Source of the DNA: Methylotuvimicrobium sp018830325
GTDB lineage: Bacteria > Pseudomonadota > Gammaproteobacteria > Methylococcales > Methylomonadaceae
Direction of reading: 5' to 3'
NCBI RefSeq assembly: GCF_044788715.1
Contig: NZ_CP173170.1
Location: 4,154,001-4,218,000 of the forward strand
DNA length: 64,000 nt
Shown here: one piece after another, positions 1-9,115 of the stretch
Position numbering within the stretch: the stretch's first letter is position 1
Layout of the letters: each line of letters begins with the position of its first letter
The notes under the pieces: model-generated
What the model saw: only the letters and a program-made list of their open reading frames with translations
The model's database searches: none
What the model was told of the DNA's origin: nothing
Position numbers and translations under genes: made by a program

Positions 1-1110
1 TAAAGGCTCGGCTTTCATTATACTCGGACCGGCGACCGGATTCTCAAGCTTGTTGCTTTCGGCAGAGTCAGAAACTACCTCGAGATCATTAATCTCCCTA
101 TTTTTCAAAGTGGTCTCGATTTTCCGGTCTGGTACAGCCGCTACCGGGGCCGTAACGACGTTTGTCATCTTAGGCTTTTGCTCCGCGAAATCGGTAACGA
201 TGCGGTCATTTACCGCCTGTTTGCCGGCAATTTTTTCAACCGGCAACGGAACCGACAAGGCCTGTTGCTGCGACCTCGGTAAAGATTCCGTTAAATGATG
301 ATCGGATTCAGGAATAAAGGCCTTCCAGCCGACAAAGGCGATACCTGCGATCGCAAGAAGCGCAAACAGCCCAATCGAAAACCGGACGGGTGCCCCCAAC
401 CGCTCGAAATCGGACAAACGCGGTAATTGAGCAACAATTTTACCCGGAATACCATGCGTTTCGCGGTAAACATACTCCACCATGATATCACTGACCGCAT
501 TGAACGAAATCGGCGCGTCTGGTTTCCCGGAAAGATTTTGCAAAAAATCTCGGCATTGTTTTTCCGACAGCGGCAATAGCTCGATAAAATGACAATCCTC
601 GACAGACCGGTCCGAACGACTTTTGATATACAGTTCGTCCTGCGTTAGCGAAAAAATAACTCTTAATGCCGGGTTAGCCAAAGCATATTCCGATAAAGCA
701 TCGATCAAGCCAGGTATCAATTTGCCGGCATTATCGATCATCAAGATTAACTTGAGTTTTTTCTGCTCAAGCAATGCGATCGCATCATCCAGGGAAAAGC
801 CTTTGCAAGCCGGTTGTTCCGTCTCCAAAAAACTGCGCAAGCGTTCTTGAATCTCCGCAAAATTCAACTGATGATCGCCGGTCATGAAACAATAATGCCC
901 TTCGACCGGTCGTTGCTCGCGCAAGACTGCCAACAATGTTGACTTACCGATACCGGTTGGGCCGTTAACGATCAACGGACGATTAAAATTGATTATCAGA
1001 TGAATCAATAACTCGAACTTTTGAGCGCGCTCGGCAGTAATTAACGATTTAATCGCCGGTTTTGCCAAGCCATACGGCCTATTCGCAGCCTGATTAGCCT
1101 TTTCGACCAT
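1..1110 (-). CDS. DamX-like AAA ATPase / SPOR-type cell-division protein (3' part cut off by window edge)
   Basis: The reading frame is open from the ATG at 1110 to the window edge, about 370 residues with no stop. The N-terminal half is a P-loop ATPase: Walker A GPTGIGKS near residue 50 and a Walker B-like LKLILMIDNAG further on. One transmembrane segment follows around residue 245 (GLFALLAIAGIAFVGW), then a Pro/Lys/Val-rich linker. This plan (ATPase, one TM helix, low-complexity linker) matches DamX proteins of the aroK-aroB-damX cluster, whose C-terminal SPOR domain binds septal peptidoglycan. That domain would lie outside the window. The start overlaps the end of aroB by 17 bases, so the two are translationally linked. 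Function follows from gene order and domain plan; the SPOR domain itself is not visible. Confidence 0.8.
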   Translation of the reverse strand, partial: MVEKANQAANRPYGLAKPAIKSLITAERAQKFELLIHLIINFNRPLIVNGPTGIGKSTLLAVLREQRPVEGHYCFMTGDHQLNFAEIQERLRSFLETEQPACKGFSLDDAIALLEQKKLKLILMIDNAGKLIPGLIDALSEYALANPALRVIFSLTQDELYIKSRSDRSVEDCHFIELLPLSEKQCRDFLQNLSGKPDAPISFNAVSDIMVEYVYRETHGIPGKIVAQLPRLSDFERLGAPVRFSIGLFALLAIAGIAFVGWKAFIPESDHHLTESLPRSQQQALSVPLPVEKIAGKQAVNDRIVTDFAEQKPKMTNVVTAPVAAVPDRKIETTLKNREINDLEVVSDSAESNKLENPVAGPSIMKAEPL

Positions 1111-2179
1111 ATCCGTTTAGCGTCGCTACCAATAATGCTTTTTCCACACCGACCGGCAAGGTTGCCTCGCCGATGCTTTTCAACAAAATCAACCGAATAT
1201 TGCCGTCGACATTTTTTTTATCCACGGACATCAATTCGATAAAACGGTTGGCATCGAGCGCTGCCGGAGGCTCGACCGGTAACCTAGCCCGCTTAAACAA
1301 TCCAATAATGCGTTCAACGTCGGCATCGGTCAGCCAGCCTTTGCGTCTTGATAAATCGGCCGCCTGGCAAGTACCGATCGCAACCGCCTCGCCGTGCAAA
1401 TAGCTTCCGTAGCCCATGCCGGTTTCAATTGCATGACCGAAGGTGTGGCCTAAATTCAAGGTTGCCCTGACATCGGCTTCTTTTTCATCGGCGGCAACGA
1501 CTTCGGCTTTATTGCGGCACGAACGTTCGACCGCATACGCGAGCGCGTCGGCATCCCTATTGAGCAAGGATTCGATATTGTTTTCGAGCCATGCAAAAAA
1601 ATCGGGATCGCGTATCAAGCCGTATTTGATCACTTCGGCGATACCGGCCGACAATTGCCTGTCGTCCAATGTCGACAAGACCGACATGTCGGCAATCACG
1701 CATTGCGGTTGATAAAACGCGCCGATCATGTTTTTGCCGAGCGGATGATTGACGCCGGTCTTACCGCCGACCGAAGAATCGACTTGCGCCAACAACGTGG
1801 TCGGGATTTGTATAAATGGAATTCCGCGTTGGTAACAAGCGGCGGCAAAACCGCCCATATCGCCGATGACGCCGCCGCCCAAGGCAATTAAACTGGCATT
1901 TCGACTGAATTTATGAGCTAACAATGAATCGAAAATCCGATTCAAATAGTCGAGCGTTTTATAGTGTTCGCCATCCGGCAAGATAACGGTTTCGACGACA
2001 AAATCCGACAAGTTATCTAGCGCCTGTTGCAAATACAAAGGCGCCACCGTTTCGTTTGTCACAATCAATACTTGTTTTGAACGAATATGCCGAGTCAATA
2101 AATCGGCTTGTTCCAGCAAACGAGAGCCTATATAAATCGGATAACTACGCTGCCCTAAATCGACTTGTAATATTTTCAT
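1094..2179 (-). CDS. aroB: 3-dehydroquinate synthase
   Basis: This enzyme converts DAHP to 3-dehydroquinate, step 2 of the shikimate pathway, using NAD and a divalent metal in the cytosol. The product is 361 residues, about the usual AroB length. The NAD-binding loop GGGVIGDMGG is at residues 101-110. The PTTLLAQVDSSVGGKTGVNH segment (residues 126-145) and GHTFGHAIE with metal-binding histidines follow. It lies downstream of aroK and overlaps the damX-like gene, the standard gammaproteobacterial order, so cotranscription is likely. The space between aroK and aroB is loosened by repeats (2233-2432). Confidence 0.97.
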   Translation of the reverse strand: MKILQVDLGQRSYPIYIGSRLLEQADLLTRHIRSKQVLIVTNETVAPLYLQQALDNLSDFVVETVILPDGEHYKTLDYLNRIFDSLLAHKFSRNASLIALGGGVIGDMGGFAAACYQRGIPFIQIPTTLLAQVDSSVGGKTGVNHPLGKNMIGAFYQPQCVIADMSVLSTLDDRQLSAGIAEVIKYGLIRDPDFFAWLENNIESLLNRDADALAYAVERSCRNKAEVVAADEKEADVRATLNLGHTFGHAIETGMGYGSYLHGEAVAIGTCQAADLSRRKGWLTDADVERIIGLFKRARLPVEPPAALDANRFIELMSVDKKNVDGNIRLILLKSIGEATLPVGVEKALLVATLNGYGRKG

Positions 2180-2232
2180 TTCTTTTTGTTATACATCTAA
2201 TGTTCTGTGTCGCAAAAGTGCTTTTCAATCCA

Positions 2233-2310
2233 TAGGGTGCGCATCGTGCACCTGGATCGGGACATGCATTTGGTTCGGTACCTTGGAAAGGTGCGCGATG
2301 CGCACCCTAC
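2233..2310. repeat. R1 palindromic repeat (GTGCGC ... GCGCAC ends)
   Basis: The ends are TAGGGTGCGCATCG and CGATGCGCACCCTA, forming an inverted repeat around a short loop. Similar ends occur at 56546-56788 (a longer version) and 51251-51276 (a minimal hairpin). It sits between aroK and aroB. Confidence 0.75.
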
Positions 2311-2337
2311 AGCGCTTTCACTTCAGCTTCGGTAGCA

Positions 2338-2432
2338 TTCCCACGCTGGAGCGTTGGGAACGAGGAAAGCCAACCATTGCCATCCCTGGCCCTGGATTCC
2401 GCCCATCCCTGGCGGAATGACGCGTTATGTCC
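2338..2432. repeat. R2 (CCACGCTGGAGCG) plus R10 (GGCGGAATGACGCG) repeats
   Basis: Two repeat units lie side by side. The first is an imperfect palindrome, TTCCCACGCTGGAGCGTTGG, with relatives near 14848, 38730, 50743 and 51041. The second is a CTGGATTCCGCC...CTGGCGGAATGACGCG unit that recurs almost base for base at 45388-45440, including the following TAAGTTG(A/G)CGC tail. Confidence 0.7.
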
Positions 2433-2472
2433 CTAAGTTGACGCCTTCACCTTTCACCTTTCCTCTTTAACC

Positions 2473-2991
2473 TCATAAATCCTTATAACGTTGCAATATA
2501 TTTTTAACCGCAGCCTTACTCTGTAATGTGCCGCTATCGACGACATAGTCCGCACATGACAAATATAACGGCTCGCGTTCGATTAGCAACTGTTCCAATT
2601 TGGCTCTGGGGTTGTCGGTTTGCAGTAACGGGCGCTGAGTATCCCGCTTGGTTCTTTCCAAAATCCTGTCCACCGAACATTGCAAATAAACCACAAAACC
2701 GTTTTCCTTGAGACATTCCCGATTTTCTTCGCGGATAACCGCACCGCCGCCGGTTGCCAACACGATGTGAGTCAATTTCGTCAAACCTTCTAACGCTTTT
2801 TGTTCACGATCCCGGAATCCTGCCTCACCCTCGAATTCGAAGATCGTCGGTATATCGACGCCGGTCAAGTCTTCGATAATCTTGTCGCTATCGTAAAACG
2901 GCATTTTTAACGATTTGGCCAACAGCCTACCGATTGTCGTTTTGCCGGCCCCCATTAGACCGATGAGATAAATGTTCTCCGATTTAGCCAT
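2473..2991 (-). CDS. aroK: Shikimate kinase
   Basis: This enzyme phosphorylates shikimate at O3 with ATP. The product is 172 residues, the normal length. Walker A GLMGAGKTT is at residues 11-19. A shikimate-binding DSD follows near residue 34, then the FRDRE arginine motif and the GGG loop (LATGGGAVI). It is preceded by the pilQ terminator and followed, after a repeat-bearing gap, by aroB. The pilQ-aroK-aroB-damX order is conserved in gammaproteobacteria. Confidence 0.97.
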   Translation of the reverse strand: MAKSENIYLIGLMGAGKTTIGRLLAKSLKMPFYDSDKIIEDLTGVDIPTIFEFEGEAGFRDREQKALEGLTKLTHIVLATGGGAVIREENRECLKENGFVVYLQCSVDRILERTKRDTQRPLLQTDNPRAKLEQLLIEREPLYLSCADYVVDSGTLQSKAAVKNILQRYKDL

Positions 2992-3020
2992 GCGGTTTCT
3001 AGTAATGTTTTCGCGCGCAT

Positions 3021-3048
3021 AAAAAAGGGGGCATTATGCCCCCTTTTT
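3021..3048 (-). terminator. Rho-independent terminator after pilQ
   Basis: A perfect stem (GGGGGCAT / ATGCCCCC) is flanked by A and T runs. On the minus strand it ends in six T, directly downstream of the pilQ stop at 3070. It probably ends most pilMNOPQ transcripts before aroK. The A run on the other side makes it partly bidirectional. Confidence 0.85.
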
Positions 3049-3069
3049 GGCTGAAGTAGAAGCAGGGAA

Positions 3070-5367
3070 TTAGTTGGCTCCCGACAAATTCTCGTGAACG
3101 ATTTTTGGAGTAACGAAAATTAATAGCTCTGTTTTATTATCGAGAACCTCGGTGCGCGTGAATAAAAAGCCTATGCCCGGCAAATCACCGAAAAATGGAA
3201 TCTTACCGATGTCTTCTCTCTGATCCCCTTCAAATACGCCGCCTAAAACGACTGTTTCGCCGTCCATAACCTGCACATTTGTTTGAATCTCACGCGTATC
3301 AATCCCAATTTGATCGCCGACTGCTCTACCTGGTGCATCTTTGGTAACTCTTAAATCCATAATGACACTACCACTTGGTGTGATTTGCGGCAATACGTTC
3401 AGCTCTAATACCGCATCAATCAATTGTGTTACCGGTCCAGTATTCGCACTACTTGTTTGATAAGGAATTTGCTCACCCAGTTTAATTGAAGCCTGACAAC
3501 GATCCGTTGTCATGACTCTTGGATTAGAGAGCAATTCTGCTTTGCCTTCATCTTGTAACGCCGATATTTCGAGATTTAAAACATAGTCAGCCGTTCTAGC
3601 TAGTGTCATAGCCAATGCCCCATAAGGATTTGTTGCACTGAGGTCAACTAATAAGTCGTTAACTGCCGTCACTCCATTAATGTTACTTTCCGTTCCAGCT
3701 CCACCAACAGCAAAAGTCTTACCACTACCAACTTGGGCTGCTTTAGCTACACCAAATCGAACACCCAAGTCTCTTGCAAAATTATTCGATGCAATCACAA
3801 CTCTCGATTCAATCATTACCTGTCTCACAGGGATATCGAGCTTCGCGATTAATTTTCTGATTTCCTCCAACCGACTGGCAGTCTCTCTGACAATTAGTGT
3901 ATTAGTACGCCCATCAACCACCACAGTACCCCTCGGCGACATCATCGTAAACCTATCTTCGTCACTCCCTCCTGTACGACCTTGCACACCACCGGCACCT
4001 TGCATTCCTCCCATACCTTGCATACCTTGCATACCGCCGGCACCTTGCATACCGCCCATTAGGCTACCTTGAATACCCCCGCTTCCTTGACCGACACCCA
4101 TACCGCATTGCCCGAAAGATCCTGCATCCATGCCGTACAACAAATTCCGAAAATTTTCCGCACGGGCATAATTGATTTTGATGTACTCTGTGCGTAGCGG
4201 CTCCAATTGCTCGACCACTTTCTCGGTTTCGCGTTGTTTCTCTTTATATTCCTTGATCTTTCCAACCGGTGCGATCAATGTGACATTGCCGGTTTGGTAT
4301 TTTTCCAAACCTTTGGTCATCATAATAAAATCCAGCGCTTCGTCCCAAGGGACGTCGTCGAGTTTCAAGGTTATCCGCCCGGTTACTTCGTCGCCGGCGA
4401 CAACGTTCTGTCCGGTAAACTCGGACAATAGCGTGATTACGCTACGAATTTCGATATCTTGAAAATTAAGCGACAAGCGATCGCCGGTATAACGATCCTT
4501 CTGGCTGTCTTTCAAGTCTTTTTCCGCTTGCGTCAACGGCCGAAATTCGACAGTCAACGTGCCTTCCGACTGGAACTGAGAATATTCGTAAAGCGGACTC
4601 TGTAAATCGACGGTAATTTTGGTTTCTTGACGGCTACTGACCGCATCGAAAGATCTAACCGGCGTCGCAAACTCGGATACGTCGTAACGTTTCGAAAGGC
4701 GCTCCGGTAGACGGGTATTAACAAAATAAATCTCAACCTTACCGCCGATTTCACGGGTATTCACCATTGTATTCGGCTCGCTCAACGAGACCAGGATACG
4801 CCCTTCGCCACGCGGCCCGCGCCTGAAATCCAAACCCTTAATACCTTGCTCGGGTAAAAACTGCGCCATCACTTCGCTTCTCGCTTGTTGTGCAGCCGTA
4901 GCCACGATCGATGTTTCCGAGCGAACGACCGGTGCCTCAGCCTGCGCCGCCCCAGCTAACGTGACGAATACTTTATTACCCTCTGTGCTTGTTTCATAAG
5001 GCACCGAAGAAATCAAATTAATGACGACTCGTAACCTGCCGCCGGATTCGGCGACATACACGCTATCGGCAGCATCTAAATTGATCGGGAATTTTTTCTT
5101 GGACAAACCGCTTTTAACACCGCTAAAGTCCAACGCAATTCTGGCGGGGTTGTCAGTATGAAAAACCCGAGGAGCCGGCGCCGGCCCGTCCAGTTCCAAT
5201 TGCAACTGCAACCGGCCTCCCGATAATCGGGTAAAATCTAGATTTTGAATTTGTACTTCACTCGCTTGAACGGCAAACTGAAAAACGCACAGGAATATTC
5301 CCGCGAAGATTGTTTTCCAAAGAGGCTCGGTCACTCTGCTCATGTTATTGCTGCCTTGAATACTCAT
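3070..5367 (-). CDS. pilQ: Type IV pilus secretin PilQ
   Basis: PilQ forms the outer-membrane channel through which the type IV pilus passes. The product is 765 residues. It has an N-terminal signal peptide (hydrophobic stretch ending AVQA), AMIN-type beta domains (about residues 40-290), an STN/N0 domain beginning LSLNFQDIEIRSVI, and a C-terminal secretin domain ending in VVLGGVFEGDQ and GDLPGIGFLF. A Gly/Met/Gln-rich insertion of about 45 residues (4085-3960, repeats of GGMQGAGGMQG type) lies between the N-domains and the secretin domain. The start at 5367 has GGGG about 8 bases upstream; an internal Met at 5343 is an alternative. It is the last gene of pilMNOPQ. Confidence 0.97.
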   Translation of the reverse strand: MSIQGSNNMSRVTEPLWKTIFAGIFLCVFQFAVQASEVQIQNLDFTRLSGGRLQLQLELDGPAPAPRVFHTDNPARIALDFSGVKSGLSKKKFPINLDAADSVYVAESGGRLRVVINLISSVPYETSTEGNKVFVTLAGAAQAEAPVVRSETSIVATAAQQARSEVMAQFLPEQGIKGLDFRRGPRGEGRILVSLSEPNTMVNTREIGGKVEIYFVNTRLPERLSKRYDVSEFATPVRSFDAVSSRQETKITVDLQSPLYEYSQFQSEGTLTVEFRPLTQAEKDLKDSQKDRYTGDRLSLNFQDIEIRSVITLLSEFTGQNVVAGDEVTGRITLKLDDVPWDEALDFIMMTKGLEKYQTGNVTLIAPVGKIKEYKEKQRETEKVVEQLEPLRTEYIKINYARAENFRNLLYGMDAGSFGQCGMGVGQGSGGIQGSLMGGMQGAGGMQGMQGMGGMQGAGGVQGRTGGSDEDRFTMMSPRGTVVVDGRTNTLIVRETASRLEEIRKLIAKLDIPVRQVMIESRVVIASNNFARDLGVRFGVAKAAQVGSGKTFAVGGAGTESNINGVTAVNDLLVDLSATNPYGALAMTLARTADYVLNLEISALQDEGKAELLSNPRVMTTDRCQASIKLGEQIPYQTSSANTGPVTQLIDAVLELNVLPQITPSGSVIMDLRVTKDAPGRAVGDQIGIDTREIQTNVQVMDGETVVLGGVFEGDQREDIGKIPFFGDLPGIGFLFTRTEVLDNKTELLIFVTPKIVHENLSGAN

Positions 5368-5383
5368 TGTTTAATCCCCAACA

Positions 5384-5980
5384 TCATTCGGACAATGCCA
5401 ATGAAGTTTGCTGTTCTCGCCATGTTCCCGGCTTATCGGGAACGATTTCCATCAATTCGATTTTATCCTCGTTGATACGAATAATTTTACCGTGATTCTT
5501 GCCCATGTAGTTACCTTCTCTTACCCGGTGGATAGTCCCGTCACCGGCCTTGATCAATCCCCATAGCACCATATCTTTGGTGATGGTTCCAGCCATTCTC
5601 AAGCTGTCCAGAGAATAGTTCTCCAATTGCTCCTTGCGTCGGGTAGGGTCGGGCCTTATCCCTCTTCCTGTTCCGATATCGACAAGCTCGGCTTCCGCAG
5701 CTTTTTCTATGGGCCGGAACGGATCACGTAAACCGCTCGGCTTAAAGATGAACGGTTCAATCACTTTGATCTCAGGCAACGGCTCGATCTGCGTTTTCGG
5801 CCGCGCCTTGACTTGATTGATATATTGAACCAAATCGGACTTATCATCGCTCGAGCAAGCACTCAGTAAGAATAGGCTCAACAAACTTAAGGCCGCAAAT
5901 GCACCATGTTTCAAAATTCCATCGACAAGCCGACTTTGCCGTGACCCTGAATCGGTTAGCGATAAAATACTCGACTTCAT
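5384..5980 (-). CDS. pilP: Type IV pilus assembly lipoprotein PilP
   Basis: PilP is an inner-membrane lipoprotein that links the PilMNO platform to the PilQ secretin. The product is 198 residues with a late lipobox LLSAC, so Cys42 would be lipidated. The N-terminus before it is longer than usual, so a shorter start is possible. The PilP core has the LRDPFRP motif near residue 83 and a C-terminal beta-rich HR domain. Its start overlaps the pilO stop by 4 bases, and 16 bases separate it from pilQ. Confidence 0.95.
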   Translation of the reverse strand: MKSSILSLTDSGSRQSRLVDGILKHGAFAALSLLSLFLLSACSSDDKSDLVQYINQVKARPKTQIEPLPEIKVIEPFIFKPSGLRDPFRPIEKAAEAELVDIGTGRGIRPDPTRRKEQLENYSLDSLRMAGTITKDMVLWGLIKAGDGTIHRVREGNYMGKNHGKIIRINEDKIELMEIVPDKPGTWREQQTSLALSE

Positions 5981-6612
5981 CTTCTACCTCTTCTGTGCTG
6001 AGGCTTTGCCGGCGCGGGACCTTGCTCCCCCTCGTTATAGGTCTTGATCGTGGCATCCATAACCATCTTATCGGACGTCTCGCCTTTAGCTTGTTGCGAA
6101 ACCGGGCTTATCTTAACGTTATGCACTGTCACGATCCTCGGCAATGAAGCCAAACCGCTAACAAATAAAGCCAATTCTTCGTAACGCCCAATAACTTGTA
6201 TATTGATCGGAAGCTCCCAATAAAAGTCGCGGCGCACCGGGTCTGTAGGCTTAAACAGTCTGAATTCCAAACCGCTCGCCAAGCCGGTCTGTGAAATATC
6301 GACCAATAAATTCGCCACTTCGGAGCGGGTCGGCATTTGTTTGATAATTTCAATCAGCGAATCTTCGATCTGCTCTAACTGCGCCTTGTAGTCGGGCAGA
6401 TTGATCGCTTTTTTTTGTTTCGCCTCGAAGCTGCTCTTCAAATCCCGCTCTGTCTGTTCCAATCGCTCCAACGCTTCCAATTGGTCAGCGGTATCGTAAT
6501 AATAACCGCCGACCGCAACGAGCATGCAAACCATCACGATGATTACGGCTTTTACCGGTGTCGGCCAAGTCCCGGCCTCATTAAAATCCCAATTAATTTC
6601 AGACAGATTCAT
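5977..6612 (-). CDS. pilO: Type IV pilus inner-membrane alignment protein PilO
   Basis: PilO pairs with PilN in the inner-membrane alignment complex. The product is 211 residues. It has a short cytoplasmic N-terminus, one transmembrane helix (about residues 20-40, VKAVIIVMVCMLVAVGGYYY), a coiled-coil region (LEALERLEQTERDLKSSF) and a ferredoxin-like periplasmic domain. It ends in a basic tail, HRRGRR. Overlaps with pilN and pilP show tight translational coupling. Confidence 0.95.
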   Translation of the reverse strand: MNLSEINWDFNEAGTWPTPVKAVIIVMVCMLVAVGGYYYDTADQLEALERLEQTERDLKSSFEAKQKKAINLPDYKAQLEQIEDSLIEIIKQMPTRSEVANLLVDISQTGLASGLEFRLFKPTDPVRRDFYWELPINIQVIGRYEELALFVSGLASLPRIVTVHNVKISPVSQQAKGETSDKMVMDATIKTYNEGEQGPAPAKPQHRRGRR

Positions 6613-7175
6613 CAGTTTTTCTCATCTTCGGAAGCCGCGCCCAGTTGCGCGATAAGAATAAAATCGCTGAGCTGATCGACCTTGGTTTTTTGTTGAGACT
6701 GAATGATGTTCAACTTAGGACTGTGCAACCACTCGGAAGCCTCTATCGCTCGCATAAACGCCGATACACGGGCATTCGATTCGGTCTTGCCCTTAAACGT
6801 CAATTCCATATTAGACTGCGCAAAGCTTAATAGAAAAACGCCGTCAGGCGTTCTTCTTGCGACCTCATCGAAAAGACGAACAATCAAAGGTCTACTTTCC
6901 TGCAACTTTTGAATAACATCGATCTTAGTCAGTAATTCGTTTTTCTTTTCTTCAATGTTTTTTATTTCGGCAATCTTCTTATCGACCGCAGCGATTTCAT
7001 TCCTTAGCATTTGGTTCCGGCTTTCCTGATACGACATTACACCGTCATAATGCATGTGAACCGCAAAAATCAACACCAGGGTCAAGACAATCGACAATAG
7101 TGCAACAGTTAAAAACTGCTGTTGCTGTTGTTTTTTAAGCTCGGCTCGCCAAGGGAGCAGGTTAATTCGGGCCAT
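6612..7175 (-). CDS. pilN: Type IV pilus inner-membrane protein PilN
   Basis: PilN binds cytoplasmic PilM through its N-terminal INLLPWR motif, visible here as MARINLLPWR. The product is 187 residues with one transmembrane helix (FLTVALLSIVLTLVLIFAVH), a coiled coil and a periplasmic domain. The start overlaps the pilM stop in TAATG, and the stop overlaps the pilO start. Confidence 0.96.
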   Translation of the reverse strand: MARINLLPWRAELKKQQQQQFLTVALLSIVLTLVLIFAVHMHYDGVMSYQESRNQMLRNEIAAVDKKIAEIKNIEEKKNELLTKIDVIQKLQESRPLIVRLFDEVARRTPDGVFLLSFAQSNMELTFKGKTESNARVSAFMRAIEASEWLHSPKLNIIQSQQKTKVDQLSDFILIAQLGAASEDEKN

Positions 7176-8236
7176 TAATCGAAACTCCTTAGCGCAAGTC
7201 CGCAGGCGATCATCATCGCTGGCGCATCGCTACTTAAACTTTGCGGTTTCACTCGATTCGATAAAGCCATATTAATAAACGGATTGGCAATAAAACAGGG
7301 AATACTCAAGTTTTGCTCGACCAGCTTATCGACACCGGGTATCGACGAGCAGCCGCCCGCCAAAATAATCGAATCGATCGTTCTGTTGGCGCTCGATGAA
7401 ACAAAAAATTGGAGTGATCGCGCAATTTGCTGAACCATCGCCTTCTTAAACGGCTCCAATACGTCATTGATATAATTATCGGGAAGACCGCCGTGCCGCT
7501 TGGCAAGACCGGCTTCTTCGTAGGACAAACCGTAGCGACGTTGAATTTCATCGGTCAACTGCCTTCCGCCGAAACCTTGTTCACGCGTATAAATAGTTCT
7601 ACCGTCCGCAATGACGTTCAATGTCGCCATCGTCGAACCGATATCCGAGATAGCAATAGTCTGCCCTTCGATGGAGCCGGGCAATTGATCGGCAATCAGC
7701 GCAAAGGCGTTTTCCATCGCAAACGCTTCGACATCGATGATTTTGGCTTTTAAACCCGCCTTATCCAAGGCTTCGATGCGGTCCTCGACATTTTCACGAC
7801 GGGAGGCGACCAAGAGCACATCAACCATTTCGGAGTTTTTAGCGTTTTTTCCCTGAACTTCAAAATCCAGGTTGACCTCATCTAGTGCATAAGGCACATA
7901 TTGATCTGCCTCGACCATGATTTGTTCGTAAACTTCTTCGTCCGAAAAATTAGCGGGCATCGTTATGATTTTGGTCATAACCGCCGAACCCGCAACCGCG
8001 ACGCAGGCATGCTTAACTTTCGTTCCGGATTGTTTGATGGCTTGTTTGATAGCGTCAGAGATGACATCGACATTCGCGAAATTTTTATCGATAACGGCAT
8101 CCTGCGGTAATGGAGCAACGGCATAACTTTCGACTCGATAACGAGGACCGCTTTTCGATAATTCCAATAATTTAACGGCTGCCGTGCTAATGTCGATACC
8201 GACTACAGGCACATTTTTGCGACTAAACCAGTTCAT
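7175..8236 (-). CDS. pilM: Type IV pilus actin-like ATPase PilM
   Basis: PilM is a cytoplasmic actin-like protein that docks on PilN and connects the motor ATPases to the alignment complex. The product is 353 residues from the ATG at 8236. I chose this start because AAGGG lies about 8 bases upstream and the protein then opens MNWFSRKN, as PilM proteins do. An earlier in-frame ATG at 8257 has no ribosome-binding site. The first phosphate-binding loop is VGIDISTAAVKLLEL, and later actin-fold motifs include ISDIGSTMATLN and IILAGGCSSIPG. It is the first gene of pilMNOPQ and diverges from mrcA. Confidence 0.96.
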   Translation of the reverse strand: MNWFSRKNVPVVGIDISTAAVKLLELSKSGPRYRVESYAVAPLPQDAVIDKNFANVDVISDAIKQAIKQSGTKVKHACVAVAGSAVMTKIITMPANFSDEEVYEQIMVEADQYVPYALDEVNLDFEVQGKNAKNSEMVDVLLVASRRENVEDRIEALDKAGLKAKIIDVEAFAMENAFALIADQLPGSIEGQTIAISDIGSTMATLNVIADGRTIYTREQGFGGRQLTDEIQRRYGLSYEEAGLAKRHGGLPDNYINDVLEPFKKAMVQQIARSLQFFVSSSANRTIDSIILAGGCSSIPGVDKLVEQNLSIPCFIANPFINMALSNRVKPQSLSSDAPAMMIACGLALRSFD

Positions 8237-9115
8237 CGTAGAACCCTTGTAAAACATTGAATTGTTGTTGCATCGAATACACTGTTGCCTATCTAGTTAT
8301 CGATGATGCATCATTATTAAGAGGCACATAAGTCATTAAAACGAGAGCACATCCCTGTGCCAGATTAGATCACCAATCACGCAGGCACTAATATCAATAC
8401 GCCCGACCAAACTGCACAGAGATCAGTATAGTAGTGTTTTTAAATTACATAAAAAAATATTCATTCTGCTTTGATTTCGATCGCTTTTTCAAACCGAATC
8501 ACATTTATCGCATAACCTACGACAAAGAATTTTCAGTATCGAAAATCAAAGATTTAGTCTCCATCCATGGTAAATATTCGGCTAACCCCTTCTTGACATG
8601 GCGTAAGCGATTGAATTATACCCACCGTAGATCAAATTTCGGCACCGGAGACCCGTCAAAGGACGCCGCGGAACATCCATGTAGGGATCAGCACCCCGAG
8701 GCCTCCTCCGGCACTGCCGAAATTTGAAGTGAGATAAGGTATACGGCATCCTGTCAAGCGAGTTACCGAACCCGCTTCAAAACTCATAGCACAAGGAAGT
8801 TATTTTTACGAAATCCTTACGCAACAGAGCGTCAACTCTTTTCGAAGGCGACAAAATAACATGATTTTCGAGCATTCATTAAAGTTTGTGTTGCTCAAAA
8901 GTCAAATCAAGTATATTTTTAGCAACAGTCAACGTCAGATTTCTTTTTATTCAACCCGTTAAGAATCAATCGAACTTGACGATATAATCAAAACCAAGGT
9001 AAATGTTCAGCCCCTTTTTGAAAAAAAGAAAACACATCGGAAACTTTTTTAAAATACAAGGAGCCAGGCAATTACATCGGTACAATTACAGTAGTGGTAC
9101 AAACCGGAATACTTC
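8237..9115. other. Intergenic region between pilM and mrcA
   Basis: This 879-base divergent spacer must hold the pilM and mrcA promoters. It contains one MITE-like inverted-repeat element (8616-8744, listed separately). I see no protein gene: a 97-codon frame at 8434-8727 runs across the repeat and lacks any family signature. The part next to mrcA is AT-rich. Confidence 0.6.
8616..8744. repeat. R8 MITE-like element with about 28-bp terminal inverted repeats
   Basis: The left end reads TATACC...ATCAAATTTCGGCA (8617-8644). The right end, read on the other strand, is TATACC...TTCAAATTTCGGCA (8743-8715). The innermost 13 bases pair perfectly and the stem extends through CCGGA/TCCGG. A third copy of the same end stands alone at 38839-38866. 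A promoter-like TTGACA (8593-8598) precedes TATACC by 18 bases, so the element might be transcribed. Confidence 0.6.

Noticed and set aside
8434..8727. 97-codon plus-strand frame in the pilM-mrcA spacer
   Set aside because: It runs through the R8 inverted repeat, has no ribosome-binding site and no protein-family look.
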